Shown here: one piece after another, positions 50,589 through 59,141 of the stretch
Numbering within the stretch: position 1 is the first letter of the stretch
Layout: each line of letters begins with the position of its first letter
Origin: Gammaproteobacteria bacterium
GTDB taxonomy: Bacteria; Pseudomonadota; Gammaproteobacteria; Steroidobacterales; Steroidobacteraceae
Assembly: GCA_021323735.1 (NCBI GenBank)
Contig: JAJPKM010000052.1
Span: 55,975 to 119,974 of the forward strand
DNA: 64,000 nt
Direction of reading: 5' to 3'
The notes under the pieces: generated by a model
What the model was told of the DNA's origin: nothing
The model's input: only the letters and a program-made list of their open reading frames with translations
The model's database searches: none
Made by a program: the position numbers and the translations under genes

Positions 50589-53042
50589 ATGGCGCGAAGC
50601 CTTAAAACCAGCTACTTACTGCTGGCCCTGGGGGTCAGTGCGGTGCTTGCGCTGATTTTGGGCGGCCTGGCGTATTACGAGCATCGCGTCAATACCGCGG
50701 ATGCCAACCAGCTGACCTACGCGACCGTCGAACAGCGGCTCGAATCCGATCTCGAGGCCCGCGCCCGATCCTTGAGCGAGATCACCGCCATCTCGCTCGC
50801 ACCTGCGCTCAAAGAAGGCAATGGCGCGGGGATCGCCGCAATTGCGACCAGGCTGCTCGGTGAACGCGACATCGAACGCATCGAAATCTGGGGCGCGCAA
50901 AACAACATCCTCTACTCCGGCGACAATCCGGAGTCACGGACTACCACCGCTGGTCCATTCGTGCTGCGCACCGGCGTGCAACACCTGGGCAGCATCGAAC
51001 TCTGGATGAGCCGCGCCCAGATGCAGGAGACGCTCTCCAGTATTCGCACGCAATTGCTGAGCAAGCAGGATGTCCAGAGCAGGCGCGTGCGCGGCGTGCT
51101 CGCCGCCATCACGCTGCCGCTGGTCATCTTGGGATTGCTCGGAGCGTGGTTCATCGCCCACCAGCTATCCCGCCCCATTGCGGCTCTGGTAAAGAGCGCC
51201 GATCGAATCGGCGATGGGGACTATACCCGCCCGCTGGCGGTGGTGCGCCGTGACGAACTCGGCGATCTGCAATTCGCTCTGGAGCGCATGCGCCAGAACC
51301 TGAACGAGACCACGATCACCAAGAATTATCTGAACACCGTGCTCAACAGCCTGAGCGACGCGGTCTTCGTGACCTCTCCGGACGGCCTGGTGAAAAGCTG
51401 CAATGAAGCCGCGCGACTGCTGCTCGGCCATGCATCGGATGACTTGGTCGGCAAGCCCCTGGTCGCGTTCATCGACGAAGTGCACCGCAATGCCTTCGAC
51501 ATGGGGCAGCCGGCCCAGGAAGCGCGCGAGACGGTGCTGCGGACGGCCAGCGGACAAACCATTCCGGTCTCCATGGCAAGCTCCGCGATCGACTCCGAGG
51601 ATCCGCAGTTCCAGGGTAATATCTACGTCGCGCGCAACATCACCGAACGCAAGCGGGCCGAGCGGCGCATTCGCTACTTGGCGCGCTACGACACACTCAC
51701 GAAGATACCTAATCGCATGCAGTTCCAGCATTTGCTGCAACAGGCGATCGCGCGCGCGCGGCGCAACCAGCGATCCCTTGCGCTGCTGTACCTGGACTTG
51801 GATCGGTTCAAAGAGGTCAATGACACCTTTGGCCATGCGGCCGGTGACCGTACGCTGGAAATATTGAGTGAGCGGCTGACGCGCAATTTGAACAAGGACG
51901 CGGTCATCGGCCGTCTGGCCGGCGATGAGTTCGCCATGTTCATCGATGACCTGCCAAGGGACAGCGACAACCGCGAGGCGCTCGGCGCTCTGGCGCGTAC
52001 CTTGCTCGATGAAATCAGCCGCACGTTCTACGTAAACCAGCAGGAGGTATATCTGACGGCGAGCGCCGGCATCGCGATCTGCCCCCATGACGCCGAGAAT
52101 GTCATCGACTTGATACGCAATGCCGATGCGGCGATGTACCACTCGAAGCAGAATGGCGGCAATTCCTGCGTGTTCTATGTGCCCAGCATGAACGCCGCGG
52201 CCGTCGAAAGGCTCATGCTGAAGAGCAAGCTGCGCCGTGCGCTGGAACGCGACGAATTGGTCATCCTGTATCAGTCGAAAGTGGATCTGCGCAGCGGCCG
52301 GGTGGTCGGCGCCGAGGCACTGCTGCGGTGGCGGCTTCCGGGGCACGGCGACATCTCTCCGTCGCACTTCATCCCTCTGGCCGAGGAGACCAGCCTGATT
52401 CTGGATATCGGCGAGTGGGTACTCAATCGGGTCTGCGCCGACTATCGCGAATGGCAGAAGATCGTGCCGCATCCGGGCCGCATCGCCATCAACCTCTCGC
52501 TGCGCCAGCTCAAGCAGTCGAGCTTCATCTCGCGCTGCCGCGCCATATTCCGCAAGCACGGCGTCTCGCCCACCTGCTTCGAGCTCGAGGTCACCGAAAC
52601 GACCCTGATGACCGATCCTAAACGCACCATCGGTCTTCTCAATGAACTGTACGCGATGGGCTTGAGCCTCGCCATCGACGACTTCGGCACGGGCTACTCC
52701 TCGCTCTCAGCCTTGCAGCAGTTTCCCATCGGCACCTTGAAGATAGACCAGTCCTTCGTGCGCGATGTAGCGGTGGACACCAACGATGCGGCCATCGTGC
52801 GCACCATCATCGACATGGGAAAGAGTTTGGATCTGGAAGTTATTGCCGAGGGTGTCGAGGAAGCAGAGCAGCTCGAATTCCTGCGCGGCCGCGGCTGCTA
52901 CTACGCGCAGGGCCGGCTGTTCGGCGACGCGATGGAAGCGCATAAAATGCTGGGAATTCTCTCCGCCCAGGATCGCGGCGCGCCCCACCACGGCGACCTG
53001 TGCGCGCCGACGGTGCTGCGGCCGGTGCGGCTCTCTTCCTAA
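50589..53042 (+). CDS. Membrane-bound diguanylate cyclase/phosphodiesterase (HAMP-PAS-GGDEF-EAL)
   Basis: An 817-residue c-di-GMP enzyme. ATG 50589 leads directly into the first membrane helix (LLLALGVSAVLALILGGLAY); a periplasmic sensor of about 140 residues, a second helix (GVLAAITLPLVILGLLGAW) and HAMP follow. PAS lies at about 265-380. The GGDEF domain has the active-type signature RLAGDEFAMF and substrate-binding DLDRFKEVNDTFGHAAGD. The EAL domain has GAEALLRW, FELEVTETTLM, AIDDFGTGYSSLSAL and VIAEGVEEAEQ, all catalytic acids present. Both activities are therefore possible. Confidence 0.93.
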   Translation: MARSLKTSYLLLALGVSAVLALILGGLAYYEHRVNTADANQLTYATVEQRLESDLEARARSLSEITAISLAPALKEGNGAGIAAIATRLLGERDIERIEIWGAQNNILYSGDNPESRTTTAGPFVLRTGVQHLGSIELWMSRAQMQETLSSIRTQLLSKQDVQSRRVRGVLAAITLPLVILGLLGAWFIAHQLSRPIAALVKSADRIGDGDYTRPLAVVRRDELGDLQFALERMRQNLNETTITKNYLNTVLNSLSDAVFVTSPDGLVKSCNEAARLLLGHASDDLVGKPLVAFIDEVHRNAFDMGQPAQEARETVLRTASGQTIPVSMASSAIDSEDPQFQGNIYVARNITERKRAERRIRYLARYDTLTKIPNRMQFQHLLQQAIARARRNQRSLALLYLDLDRFKEVNDTFGHAAGDRTLEILSERLTRNLNKDAVIGRLAGDEFAMFIDDLPRDSDNREALGALARTLLDEISRTFYVNQQEVYLTASAGIAICPHDAENVIDLIRNADAAMYHSKQNGGNSCVFYVPSMNAAAVERLMLKSKLRRALERDELVILYQSKVDLRSGRVVGAEALLRWRLPGHGDISPSHFIPLAEETSLILDIGEWVLNRVCADYREWQKIVPHPGRIAINLSLRQLKQSSFISRCRAIFRKHGVSPTCFELEVTETTLMTDPKRTIGLLNELYAMGLSLAIDDFGTGYSSLSALQQFPIGTLKIDQSFVRDVAVDTNDAAIVRTIIDMGKSLDLEVIAEGVEEAEQLEFLRGRGCYYAQGRLFGDAMEAHKMLGILSAQDRGAPHHGDLCAPTVLRPVRLSS

Positions 53043-53051
53043 CAAGTCTCG

Positions 53052-55028
53052 ATGCTGATCGCCCGAGACCTGACGCTGCGGCGTGGCCCGCAGCCGCTCT
53101 TCGAGCAGGTCAACTTCACGGTATTTCGCGGCAACAAAGTGGGCGTCACCGGCGCCAACGGCACCGGCAAGTCGAGCCTGTTCGCGGCGATCTTGAGGCA
53201 CCTGTCGCCCGATCGCGGCGATATCGACGCGCCCGCGGGGCTCAAGACCGCACATGTCGAGCAGGAGGTCGCCGCGAGCGAGCGGCCGGCGATCGAGTTC
53301 GTACTCGATGGGGACGAGGAGCTGCGCGCCGTGCAGGCGGCCATCGAGGAAGCCGAACGACGCGATGCCGCCATGGCGTTGGCCGAGCTCTACTCTCGAT
53401 TGGAGGCCATCGACGGCTACCGCGCCAAGGCCCGTGCGGCATCCATCATGCACGGCCTGGGATTCAAAGCGGCCGATCACGGGCGTACCGTGGCCGAGTT
53501 TTCCGGCGGCTGGCGCGTGCGCCTGAGCATGGCACGCGCGCTGTGCTCCCGCGCCGACCTCTTGCTGCTGGATGAACCCACCAATCACTTGGACCTCGAC
53601 GCCATCGTGTGGCTGGAGGAATGGCTAACGGCCTATCCGGGGACGCTGTTGATGATTTCGCATGATCGCGAATTCCTCGATCGGATCATCGATCGGGTGT
53701 TGCACATCGAAAATCGCACCATCCGCGGTTACACCGGCAACTACTCGCAATTCGAACAGAAGCGATCGGAGGAACTGGCATTGCTGTCGGCGCTGCATGC
53801 ACGGCAGGTAAAGCGCATCGCGGAAATTACTTCATTCGTGAACCGCTTTCGGGCATCCGCCACGAAATCGCGCCAGGCACAGAGCCGTCTGAAGATGCTC
53901 GAGCGCATGGAGCGCATCGTTCCCGCGCATGTCGACAGTCCGTTCGAATTCCAATTCGCGCGGCCGGCGAAGACACCGCGGCCGCTCATCAGCCTGGAGA
54001 ATGCCGCCTGCGGCTACACAGGCGCACGCGGGGCGGTGCAAATCGTGGGCGGCATCAACGTGTCCATCGGACCTTTGGATCGCATCGCGCTACTTGGTCC
54101 GAACGGCGCGGGCAAGTCCACGCTGACCAAAATGTTGGCGGGCGAATCGCTCATCCTACAGGGACGGCGCACCGCGGCCGCGGATCTGGCCATCGGTTAT
54201 TTCGCGCAGCATCAGATGGAACAGCTGAAGCCCGACTGCGACGCGTTTTGGCATGTACGCCATCGCGGTGGTGCCGACTACGCCGCGGGCGACGAGCAAA
54301 AGATCCGCGATCACCTCGGCAGCTTCGGCTTTCAGGGCGATCGCGCTTTCGAGCCGGTCGGGCGATTTTCCGGCGGTGAGAAGGCCCGCCTGACCCTGGC
54401 GCTGCTGGTGGCGCGGCGGCCCAATTTGCTGCTGCTCGATGAACCCACCAACCACCTGGATATCGACATGCGGCAGGCGCTCAGCGTCGCGCTGCAGAGC
54501 TTCGAGGGCGGTTTGATCGTGGTGTCTCACGATCGTCACTTGATCAAATCCGTGGCGGACACGCTGTGGCTGGTGGCCGACGGGAAATTGCAGGAGTTCG
54601 CGGGCGATCTCGACGACTATCAGCAGTGGCTGCGATTGCGCGGCAAAACACCGGAGAGCGCGGCCCCGGCGAAGGCAGCCGCGGCTGTCAAGGGCGCCGC
54701 TACCAAGTCGGCCACCAAGGTGGCCGCCGCCAAAACAACCCCGGCCAATCAGGCCGCGTCGCAGGTGCCGGCCGACAAGAAGAGCTCACGGCGCGATCCG
54801 CTGGCCCGACTGCGGCAACAACTGGAACAAGTCGAGGGGCAGATCGCGACGGTCGCCGCCGAGCGTACCTTAGTCGAGGCGGAACTCGCCAATGACCCGA
54901 ATGACAGACTGGCGGCGCGGCGCGCGAATCTTCAGCGGGATGCGGCCTACCTGGAATCTCGATGGATGGAGATCGGCACCGCCCTGGAGGCGGAGGAAGC
55001 AAAAGGTGAAAAAGACATCAATGCGTAG
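53052..55028 (+). CDS. yheS: ABC-F family ATPase YheS
   Basis: A 658-residue ABC-F protein. First domain: GANGTGKSS, FSGGWRVRLSMARAL, LLLLDEPTNHLDLDA. Second domain: GPNGAGKSTLTKML, FSGGEKARLTLALL, LLLLDEPTNHLDIDM. The linker ITSFVNRFRASATKSRQAQS and IGYFAQHQMEQL match E. coli YheS. An Ala/Lys-rich spacer (about 540-575) precedes a C-terminal coiled coil (LARLRQQLEQVEGQIATVAA). It acts on ribosomes by family analogy. It follows the GGDEF-EAL gene by nine bases and is the last core gene before the accessory island. Confidence 0.93.
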   Translation: MLIARDLTLRRGPQPLFEQVNFTVFRGNKVGVTGANGTGKSSLFAAILRHLSPDRGDIDAPAGLKTAHVEQEVAASERPAIEFVLDGDEELRAVQAAIEEAERRDAAMALAELYSRLEAIDGYRAKARAASIMHGLGFKAADHGRTVAEFSGGWRVRLSMARALCSRADLLLLDEPTNHLDLDAIVWLEEWLTAYPGTLLMISHDREFLDRIIDRVLHIENRTIRGYTGNYSQFEQKRSEELALLSALHARQVKRIAEITSFVNRFRASATKSRQAQSRLKMLERMERIVPAHVDSPFEFQFARPAKTPRPLISLENAACGYTGARGAVQIVGGINVSIGPLDRIALLGPNGAGKSTLTKMLAGESLILQGRRTAAADLAIGYFAQHQMEQLKPDCDAFWHVRHRGGADYAAGDEQKIRDHLGSFGFQGDRAFEPVGRFSGGEKARLTLALLVARRPNLLLLDEPTNHLDIDMRQALSVALQSFEGGLIVVSHDRHLIKSVADTLWLVADGKLQEFAGDLDDYQQWLRLRGKTPESAAPAKAAAAVKGAATKSATKVAAAKTTPANQAASQVPADKKSSRRDPLARLRQQLEQVEGQIATVAAERTLVEAELANDPNDRLAARRANLQRDAAYLESRWMEIGTALEAEEAKGEKDINA

Positions 55029-55058
55029 CCCACGTGGGCGTGGGTAATTGCAGTCGTC

Positions 55059-55084
55059 TTGACATTAACGTTGTCGACGTTAAT
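55059..55084 (+). promoter_or_regulatory. Promoter-like element with palindromic operator and no visible gene
   Basis: TTGACA at 55059-55064 is followed by an inverted repeat with perfect 8-base arms (ATTAACGT at 55064-55071, ACGTTAAT at 55077-55084). A TAATAA sequence at 55081-55086, 16 bases after TTGACA, could be a weak -10. No plus-strand gene follows within 750 bases; it looks like a regulatory region left behind when its gene was lost. Confidence 0.35.
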
Positions 55085-55256
55085 AACCGCAACCTATTGT
55101 TTTCACATGGCTTAATCGAGCAAGATGACCTTTGGCCGAAGATCACAGAGTACCACGACCAGCCATGCACGTTCCGCTTTAAGACAAGACCATAGCGCGA
55201 CGAGAATGTGTTTATACATGTTGCCCCAAGAGGTAGCAGCTTAGATCGGGTTCCTA

Positions 55257-55634
55257 TTAAAACCGTTCGGCAAATGCCTGACGCGCCTCTCCGATGAAAA
55301 TGAGAAGTTCATTTCCCGGGACCCGGACCACCTCGATATCGAGATCTGTTGCAACGCGCGTCGCCATTTCAGCAGGATCTTCACGTGCGATGAACAGCGT
55401 CTTGGGTAGCTGCTGCTTGTGACTTTTAGCGTTCTCCAAGAGCCGTCGAAACTGAATACCGGTAGGCTCGTCGGATGTTGCCGAAATGAGCTCTGAGGCG
55501 AGGAGGAAACAGCTCGCGGCGTCCATCAATGCAATGCAATTCAAATCTCCATCCTGCTCGGTCCGTATCGCCTTGTTATTGAGACGGAACGCAATCCAAG
55601 CTTCGTTGATCTCAAATTGTTGCGGATGGAGCAT
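55257..55634 (-). CDS. Hypothetical protein, likely fossil cassette gene
   Basis: A 125-residue soluble protein that I do not recognise. It has an alpha/beta pattern: LNCIALMDAASCFLLASELI, then FRRLLENAKSHKQQLPKTLF, then VATDLDIEVVRVPGNELLIF. ATG 55634 lies about 20 bases after the degenerate core site of the decayed attC at 55655-55780, the same placement seen for genes in the intact array at 60-64 kb. No attC is seen after its stop. The frame is intact, so the protein may still be made. Confidence 0.6.
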   Translation of the reverse strand: MLHPQQFEINEAWIAFRLNNKAIRTEQDGDLNCIALMDAASCFLLASELISATSDEPTGIQFRRLLENAKSHKQQLPKTLFIAREDPAEMATRVATDLDIEVVRVPGNELLIFIGEARQAFAERF

Positions 55635-55654
55635 ACGAATATGATCTCTATTGC

Positions 55655-55780
55655 GCCTGGCGATGAGGCTGAGCGGCGCAGGATTGCACCGACGCTAAAC
55701 GAAGGCAGTTTATACAACATCGATTCCCTTCCTGGAAAAAAATGCAACGCCCGCGATCGCTTGGAGCGAGACGGTTAGCT
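55655..55780 (-). repeat. Decayed integron attC site
   Basis: This 126-base stretch aligns end to end with the intact attC sites at 60-64 kb. Shared plus-strand blocks include GATGAGGCTGAGCG, AACGAAG, ATCGA, CCGCGATCGCT and the terminal GTTAGCT (55774-55780). The core site at the other end has mutated from the expected GCCTAAC to GCCTGGC (55655-55661), and the centre has small indels. It is probably no longer a recombination substrate. Confidence 0.75.
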
Positions 55781-55808
55781 GGCTTGTGCAATTCCTCGCG
55801 AACGGCCG
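55774..55808 (-). pseudogene. Relic of a brnA 3' end
   Basis: Read on the minus strand, the bases leading into the decayed attC match the last codons of brnA at 60838-60865 (24 of 28 positions, one a deletion that removes the stop), giving VREELHKPA where intact brnA ends LREELRKAS. Upstream similarity is lost. It shows that a brnA-carrying cassette once abutted this attC. Confidence 0.5.
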
Positions 55809-55838
55809 GGCTTATGGGCGGATGGTCCTTGCAATGGC

Positions 55839-56684
55839 TCACAGAATCCGCCCGCGCAAGGCATCGCGGTAGGTGCGGCTGCAACTCACCAGCGTTCCAT
55901 CGCGAAGCTTGAGCCGCGCATCGCCCGATTCTAAAGGCTCAATCTCAACTAAGTAGTCGAGATTCACGATATGGCTGCGGTGTACGCGCACAAACTTCTC
56001 CGGGTCCAATAGTGCTTGCACCGCCGTCATCGTCGATCGCAGAGGATAAGCGCGGCCCCTGACCTGAAGGTTCACGTAGTTACCCTGCGCATCGAGCCAT
56101 TCTATCTCGGCAGCTGCAATCAGAAACTCTTTGCCGAGCTTGCGCACCACAAATCGTTGTGGCCTTTCCACCGACTCGACCGGCGGGCCAACGTCGGGCT
56201 CCGCGAAAGTGTGCGCTTCGCCTTGGAGCTGGGACAGAATGAAACGATAAGCATACATGCCGGCTAGTAGGACCAAGTACAGCCTGACATTGGGCAGGTA
56301 GTCGTAGCCGATTCCCGACGGGACGATACTTGGGTCGTAATGTTCACCCTCCGCGGCATAGGCGATCCTGCGCAGGGCTATGGTTCCACCAACCTTGAAT
56401 GCGGAAAATACGATGGTGGCGATGACGTGTCGCGCGATGTTGATGCGCCATGTGCTCCAGCTGATCGGCCGTTGCCGGTCGAACACAACGATGGCGGGAA
56501 TTGCGATGAGAACAACAATGGCGCTGGAGTACTCCCAAGCGTATGGCTGCCAGGGCAGATACTTGAGATGTAGATGCTGCAGTTCACTGGTGTTGGCCGC
56601 AATGTTGACCAATCCGGTGATGAATGCGTACAGAACCAGGCTCAAGGCCTCGTACCAGCGCCTATATCGTAGATAGTGGGTCAA
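55839..56684 (-). CDS. Membrane-anchored LytTR-family transcription regulator
   Basis: A 281-residue protein starting at TTG 56684. The N-terminal 150 residues hold four hydrophobic segments (for example ALSLVLYAFITGLVNIAA, IVVLIAIPAIVVF, LYLVLLAGMYAYRFIL). After a linker comes a LytTR DNA-binding domain: EFLIAAAEIEWLDAQGNYVN, SMTAVQALL-type strand, FVRVHRSHIVNLDYLVEIEP and LKLRDGTLVSCSRTYRDALR. It has no receiver domain, so the signal is probably sensed by the membrane part. It is divergent from the acyltransferase gene, a likely target by position only. Confidence 0.85.
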   Translation of the reverse strand: MTHYLRYRRWYEALSLVLYAFITGLVNIAANTSELQHLHLKYLPWQPYAWEYSSAIVVLIAIPAIVVFDRQRPISWSTWRINIARHVIATIVFSAFKVGGTIALRRIAYAAEGEHYDPSIVPSGIGYDYLPNVRLYLVLLAGMYAYRFILSQLQGEAHTFAEPDVGPPVESVERPQRFVVRKLGKEFLIAAAEIEWLDAQGNYVNLQVRGRAYPLRSTMTAVQALLDPEKFVRVHRSHIVNLDYLVEIEPLESGDARLKLRDGTLVSCSRTYRDALRGRIL

Positions 56685-56866
56685 GAAGGTTGTTTGGCTG
56701 TGGACGGCCTGGGCATGTTAGCCCGCCTCCGGGCCGAAAGCCGCATGCCGCATTTCGTTTGGTCACTTTTTCCCTTCGACTCGTCCCTTGGCTGGGGCGA
56801 TCAGTCCCTTGGGGCTTGCGGATGCCGGCCAGCCTCTTGAATGTCGGTGGGCAGGAGGGATTTATC

Positions 56867-58129
56867 ATGCCGACCGCCTCAACTCTTGAGTCTAGTGGCC
56901 GCCGGACGGACCTGGATTGGGTGCGCATCGGTGCGTTCGCGCTGTTGATTTTTTATCACGTCGGGGTCTTTTACGCCCCCGGCCCATCGGCCGTCGGGGC
57001 CATTAGTCCGCGCCCGCTGCCATGGCTGGTCATCCCGATGGTCCTCGTCAATCCGTGGCGGTTGCTGGTGCTGTTTATCGTCTCTGGAGCGGCGACCCGT
57101 TTCATGAGCGATAGAATGAGCGCTGGCGCGCTTCTGAGCTCACGCTCTTCGCGGCTGCTGGTCCCCTTGGTGTTTGGAGTTTTGGTCATCGTGCCACCGC
57201 AGGTCTTCATGCAGGTGGTCGAACGATGTGGTTTTTCGGGGAGTTATTTCAGCTTTTGGGCGTCCTATCTTGAGGCCGACCAGCATCTATGCCAATTCGG
57301 CCCGCATTTGATCGTGCCCACGTGGAATCATCTTTGGTTTGTCGCGTACTTGTGGGTGTTCACGGCGTTGCTCGCACTTGTGCTGTCGGTGGCCCCGAGC
57401 ATTCTCACAAGACTCCAAGATTGGCTTGAGCGGGCGCTTTCTGGGTGGGGTCTCATCCTCTGGCCTGCGTGTTGGCTAGCGCTCGCGTGGCTTTTCTTGG
57501 AGCATCGTTTTCCGCTGTCGTATGCATGCGCCATCTACATACCGGCCTTTCTGTTCGGGTATCTCACGCCAAAGTCGGATTTCATCTGGGTGCGGATGGA
57601 GGGAGTGCGCTGGCGGGTTCTGGTGGGAGCCTTACTTAGCTACTGTTCGATGATCGGCCTCGCTTTTCTGCTACTCGGCGCCCACGGCGGTTGGGGTGCC
57701 CAAATGGCAGCGAATCATAGTGGCTTCAGAATTCTGGGGCTACGGACCCTGGGCGCGGCGGTGTACGGTCTCGACCAATGGTTGTGGATATTGGCGGTGT
57801 TCGGGATCGCGCGCCATTACCTCGCCAATCGGGATGGGTCGATTCGGCGCTACCTGACAGACGCCATTTTCCCTTTCTATATCATTCACCAAACCACCAT
57901 CGAGGTGGTCGGCCACTATCTTGCGAAGGAGCGTCTGCCGTTGGGGATCGAAGCGGCATCGCTGATCGCAGCGACAATAGCCAGTTGTTTCGTGACCTAT
58001 GAGGTCTCTCGACGCATCCGGCTGCTGCGTCCTCTATTCGGGTTGAAGCCATCAGCCAAATGGTGCTTCGATTCGCCGCCTACACTCTGGCCCGTCGCGC
58101 GAGGCATGCGCAGTGACGATACTGTCTGA
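56867..58129 (+). CDS. Acyltransferase 3 family membrane protein
   Basis: A 420-residue protein with about ten membrane helices. ATG 56867 is chosen because GGAGGGA lies seven bases upstream; open frame further upstream overlaps the divergent LytTR gene. The family start RRTDLDWVRIGAFALLIFYH with the catalytic-site histidine, the VPTWNHLWFVAYLW segment and DAIFPFYIIHQTTIEVVGHY near the C-terminus match acyltransferase-3/OpgC-like proteins that acylate sugars or lipids at the membrane. The acceptor is unknown. Confidence 0.85.
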   Translation: MPTASTLESSGRRTDLDWVRIGAFALLIFYHVGVFYAPGPSAVGAISPRPLPWLVIPMVLVNPWRLLVLFIVSGAATRFMSDRMSAGALLSSRSSRLLVPLVFGVLVIVPPQVFMQVVERCGFSGSYFSFWASYLEADQHLCQFGPHLIVPTWNHLWFVAYLWVFTALLALVLSVAPSILTRLQDWLERALSGWGLILWPACWLALAWLFLEHRFPLSYACAIYIPAFLFGYLTPKSDFIWVRMEGVRWRVLVGALLSYCSMIGLAFLLLGAHGGWGAQMAANHSGFRILGLRTLGAAVYGLDQWLWILAVFGIARHYLANRDGSIRRYLTDAIFPFYIIHQTTIEVVGHYLAKERLPLGIEAASLIAATIASCFVTYEVSRRIRLLRPLFGLKPSAKWCFDSPPTLWPVARGMRSDDTV

Positions 58130-58156
58130 AACCGTCGAGCTCGAACAGAATTCAGA

Positions 58157-58795
58157 CTAGGCTCTTTCCAGGCGAAGCCAGACAACATAGGAATAGATTA
58201 TCGGGGCAAGAATTGTCATGGCCAGGATAGACAAAGTGGCGGCACTTTGTGCGGGAGAGGTAATGGCAAGCCAAAATATTAGCGCGCCGCCCGCGACGAA
58301 GACGCGACCCCCAAATCTATGCGTGCGTTCCCAGACAATATCATTGGCGAGGGTCCACGGCGTGCAGATGCCCATAAAAGACCGAGTCACCTTGCCTAGG
58401 TAGTTTCCAATGACCGCAAGTAGTACGCCTGCACCGGCGAACACACGCGATCGGTCCAATATTCCGCTGGTTGATGCCAATAATGCGATCACTGTCATGT
58501 AGAGCAAAAAGCCGGTGATCGCAGCCACAAATGTCGGATACACCCGATGAGAAGGCGCTATTGAAAAACCTCGCGGCGCGAGGCTTGGAGCGGCGATTAG
58601 GAGGGAACATGAGAGCAAACTCAAGAAGGGTATAAAAAATACGCCGAATGGTTTCGGCATCGTGCCAACTATCTCGCCGTAAATGCCCCATCGAGTCGAA
58701 ACGGGATTTGGAAGTTGTCCATAAAGGAGACCCGCGACCGCGAAGGCAAGGACCACAAACAGAATCGATACCCAGTATCGCGCAAGAATCGTCAC
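58157..58795 (-). CDS. SdpI family membrane protein
   Basis: A 212-residue membrane protein starting at GTG 58795, which overlaps the sdpR-like stop (GTGA). It has a DUF1648-type N-terminus (YGQLPNPVSTRWGIYGEIVG) and about six helices. The SdpI signature is present: GNYLGKVTRSFMGICTPWTL followed by ANDIVWERTHRFGGRVF. In Bacillus subtilis SdpI is the immunity protein against the SdpC toxin and sequesters SdpR. No sdpABC-like toxin genes are seen here, so it may act as a stand-alone immunity or envelope protein. Confidence 0.85.
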   Translation of the reverse strand: MTILARYWVSILFVVLAFAVAGLLYGQLPNPVSTRWGIYGEIVGTMPKPFGVFFIPFLSLLSCSLLIAAPSLAPRGFSIAPSHRVYPTFVAAITGFLLYMTVIALLASTSGILDRSRVFAGAGVLLAVIGNYLGKVTRSFMGICTPWTLANDIVWERTHRFGGRVFVAGGALIFWLAITSPAQSAATLSILAMTILAPIIYSYVVWLRLERA

Positions 58796-59076
58796 GACGT
58801 GCGCCTCGACGTCTTTGGCTTCTGAAACAGGTCCAATAGAAGCGCCGCTACGTCTTCGAAAACCGTGGTGTTAAGGGAGTAAATCTGTTCTTGCGCACGA
58901 CGCTCGCATCGGATCAAGTCAGCATCCTTGAGAATATTGAAATGATACGACAACGACCCTTTGGTAATCTCGAACATCTCCGCAATCTGTCCCGCCGTAA
59001 GCGGGCCAGCCTGAAGCAGCTTCAAGATCCTTCGCCGCTGCCGATCAGCAATCGCCTTGAATAATATATCGCGCAT
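58792..59076 (-). CDS. SdpR-like ArsR-family autorepressor
   Basis: A 94-residue winged-helix regulator. The preferred start is ATG 59076 (MRDILFKAIADRQRRRIL); an in-frame ATG at 59112 would place the first codons inside the palindromic operator and is judged unlikely. The DNA-binding part is LTAGQIAEMFEITKGSLSYH followed by FNILKDADLIRCERRAQEQI. No ArsR-type metal cysteine motif is present, as in SdpR. It is coupled to the SdpI gene by a GTGA overlap, as sdpR and sdpI are paired in Bacillus. Confidence 0.85.
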   Translation of the reverse strand: MRDILFKAIADRQRRRILKLLQAGPLTAGQIAEMFEITKGSLSYHFNILKDADLIRCERRAQEQIYSLNTTVFEDVAALLLDLFQKPKTSRRTS

Positions 59077-59084
59077 GTTCAAAA

Positions 59085-59112
59085 ATGCATTTTGATATTT
59101 ATCAAAATACAT
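59085..59112. promoter_or_regulatory. Palindromic operator between sdpR-like gene and hydrolase
   Basis: Perfect 9-base arms ATTTTGATA (59089-59097) and TATCAAAAT (59100-59108) with a 2-base centre; three of the next four bases on each side also pair. It covers the -35 region of the rightward promoter and lies just upstream of the repressor start, so binding there would repress both directions. An SdpR-like repressor is the obvious ligand. Confidence 0.7.
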
Positions 59113-59120
59113 TTTATAAT
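59092..59120 (+). promoter_or_regulatory. Sigma-70 promoter of the alpha/beta hydrolase gene
   Basis: TTGATA (59092-59097) and a perfect TATAAT (59115-59120) are separated by 17 bases, embedded in the palindromic operator. On the other strand TTGACT (59133-59128) and TATTTT (59109-59104), 18 bases apart, may serve the repressor gene. Confidence 0.65.
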
Positions 59121-59141
59121 GCTGAGAGTCAATCGGTATGC

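Noticed and set aside
53052..55028. yheS as an antibiotic-resistance ABC-F gene
   Set aside because: The sequence matches the housekeeping YheS group, and the resistance-type long arm between the ATPase domains is not evident.
59077..59112. Upstream ATG of the SdpR-like gene
   Set aside because: The extra twelve codons fall in the palindromic operator and promoter; homologous repressors begin at MRDILF-like sequence.
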